Source: CALCHA01 sp035548175 (GTDB lineage Bacteria; Planctomycetota; Phycisphaerae; WQYP01). Taken from it: a stretch of DNA of 64,000 bases. Positions 63,148 through 64,000 of this stretch are shown here, in pieces. Every line of letters begins with the position of its first letter. Within the stretch, counting starts at the first letter, position 1. The DNA lies in the NCBI GenBank assembly GCA_035548175.1, contig DASZTO010000057.1:99698-163697 (forward strand). Direction: 5' to 3'. The position numbers and the translations under genes were made by a program. The notes beneath the pieces were generated by a model. The model worked only from the letters and a program-made list of their open reading frames with translations. It searched no databases and was not told the DNA's origin.

Positions 63148-64000
63148 ATGCCCTCCACCTCCTACACCCCCGACGACTCCCGCCTCACCCCCGCATCCCT
63201 CGAATTCCTCGCCACCCCCGAAGGCATCACCCTCCGCACCCGTATCCTTTCCCTCCTCGCCGACCGCCCCCGGCGCCAGCTCTCCGTCGCCGACATCGCC
63301 GCCCTCCGCAAGTCCACCACTCCCGATCACCTCCATGCCGCCCTCACCCTCTGCCAGCTTCAACCCAAAGCCGCGCAAAAATTCCCCTCCCTCCACGCCG
63401 CCGCCGGTTTCATCTTCGCCACCCCCGAAGCCCTCGAACAAGCCACCGACGAACTCCTCGCCACCCACAAAGCCGCCCGCTTCGCCCCCGCCCTCTCGCC
63501 CAACACGCCCATCATCGACCTCTGCTCCGGCATCGGCGGCGACTCCCTCCCCCTCGCCAACATCGCCCCAACAACGGCGATCGATCTCTCCGAACCCCGC
63601 ACCACCTGCCTCCGCCTCAACGCCCAATCACTCCCCCCAACACACCCCCTCACCATCCAAACCAACGACATCACCACCCATTCACCATTCACTATTCACC
63701 ATTCACTATTCCACATCGACCCCGCCCGCCGCCACGCCGGCCGCCGCTCCCACCAATACGCCGACCTCCTCCCCGGCCCCGCCTTCCTCGCCACCCTCAT
63801 CTCGCATCACCCAGGCGGCGCAATAAAACTCTCCCCCGCCGTCGACTTCGAAAGCCTCCCCCCCGGCCACATCGAACTCCTCTCCCACAGCGGCGCCGTC
63901 CTTCAGGCCGTCCTCTACACCGGCGCCCTCGCCCAACAATTCCCCCCCGACACCCGCACCGCAACAATCCTCTCCCCCACCGCCAGACCCTTCTCCTTCA
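63148..64000 (+). CDS. Class I SAM-dependent methyltransferase, THUMP-like family, 3' end outside window
   Basis: The frame is open from ATG 63148 to the window end (284 codons). Residues about 85-140 hold the SAM-binding core, with motif I IDLCSGIGGDSLPLA and an acidic strand end in TAIDLSEPR. The catalytic-type block HIDPARRHAGRR follows, then IKLSPAVDFESLPPGHIELL, all typical of the THUMP-like methyltransferases known from Planctomycetota and Actinomycetota. RNA is the probable substrate by family resemblance. A TTCACCATTCACTATT repeat (63679-63712) is in frame just before HIDPARR. No ribosome site is visible. Confidence 0.8.
   Translation, partial: MPSTSYTPDDSRLTPASLEFLATPEGITLRTRILSLLADRPRRQLSVADIAALRKSTTPDHLHAALTLCQLQPKAAQKFPSLHAAAGFIFATPEALEQATDELLATHKAARFAPALSPNTPIIDLCSGIGGDSLPLANIAPTTAIDLSEPRTTCLRLNAQSLPPTHPLTIQTNDITTHSPFTIHHSLFHIDPARRHAGRRSHQYADLLPGPAFLATLISHHPGGAIKLSPAVDFESLPPGHIELLSHSGAVLQAVLYTGALAQQFPPDTRTATILSPTARPFSF
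63679..63712. repeat. TTCACCATTCACTATT short-word array inside the methyltransferase gene
   Basis: Alternating TTCACCA and TTCACTA words, four in a row, translated as HSPFTIHHSLF between two conserved blocks of the enzyme. Confidence 0.85.

Overview
The window reads as one continuous stretch of a GC-rich, Gram-negative bacterial chromosome. It has an LptD-type outer-membrane assembly protein, a TolC/HlyD/RND efflux set, several lipoprotein signals and a twin-arginine translocase subunit. Two ECF sigma factors are fused to membrane modules. There is also a short secretin-type STN protein, a NagB/PIG-L fusion, an OGT-like TPR glycosyltransferase and a THUMP-like methyltransferase. Together with many short-word intergenic repeats, this points to Planctomycetota (Phycisphaerae-like), or less likely another PVC or Acidobacteriota lineage. 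That assignment is inference; no rRNA is present.

Layout. 0-5.3 kb: TraB/GumN protein (5' cut), bifunctional nuclease, a 55-residue lipoprotein, TatA, a BRO/DinD-like protein, and a fused TssB-TssC contractile-sheath protein with a DPFAS-repeat N-terminus. 5.3-16.5 kb: secreted GyrI-like protein, membrane-fused ECF sigma factor, UbiA prenyltransferase, a small hydrophilic protein, nucleoside deaminase, NagB/PIG-L fusion, purK and purE, a GT21-like glycosyltransferase, a YjfB-like protein and a tandem QueD-like protein. 16.5-26.2 kb: second ECF fusion, YVTN propeller, then TolC, HlyD and RND genes. 26.3-33.2 kb: tRNA-Arg(CCG) with a good promoter, OGT-like protein, YfgM-like TPR protein, M16 peptidase, cyclodeaminase. 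33.3-39.6 kb (minus strand): groES-groEL, a degenerate receiver, cyclophilin, RecQ. 40.3-50.6 kb: lepA with a toxin-antitoxin-like pair, NnrD, STN protein, tsaD, carboxy-terminal protease, gcvP. 50.6-62.2 kb: a minus-strand envelope operon (M1 peptidase/TPR, membrane protein, ABC ATPase, ABC permease, LptD). 62.3-64 kb: VapBC and a methyltransferase cut by the window end.

The strongest unexplained pattern is a set of short-word repeat clusters (words of 6-14 bp such as ATTGCC, TGACCAC, CACAGAG, TTTCGTG, CACAAATG) placed at gene junctions. Many form inverted pairs. Several lie in frame inside essential genes (purK, tsaD, gcvP, the last methyltransferase), and purK and tsaD take their start codons from them. 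The second is the isolated TssB-TssC fusion. The third is strand composition: the plus strand is G-rich at about 5.3-17 kb and 44.7-47.4 kb and C-rich at about 17-44 kb and 47.4-64 kb, whatever the gene direction. This suggests local inversions.
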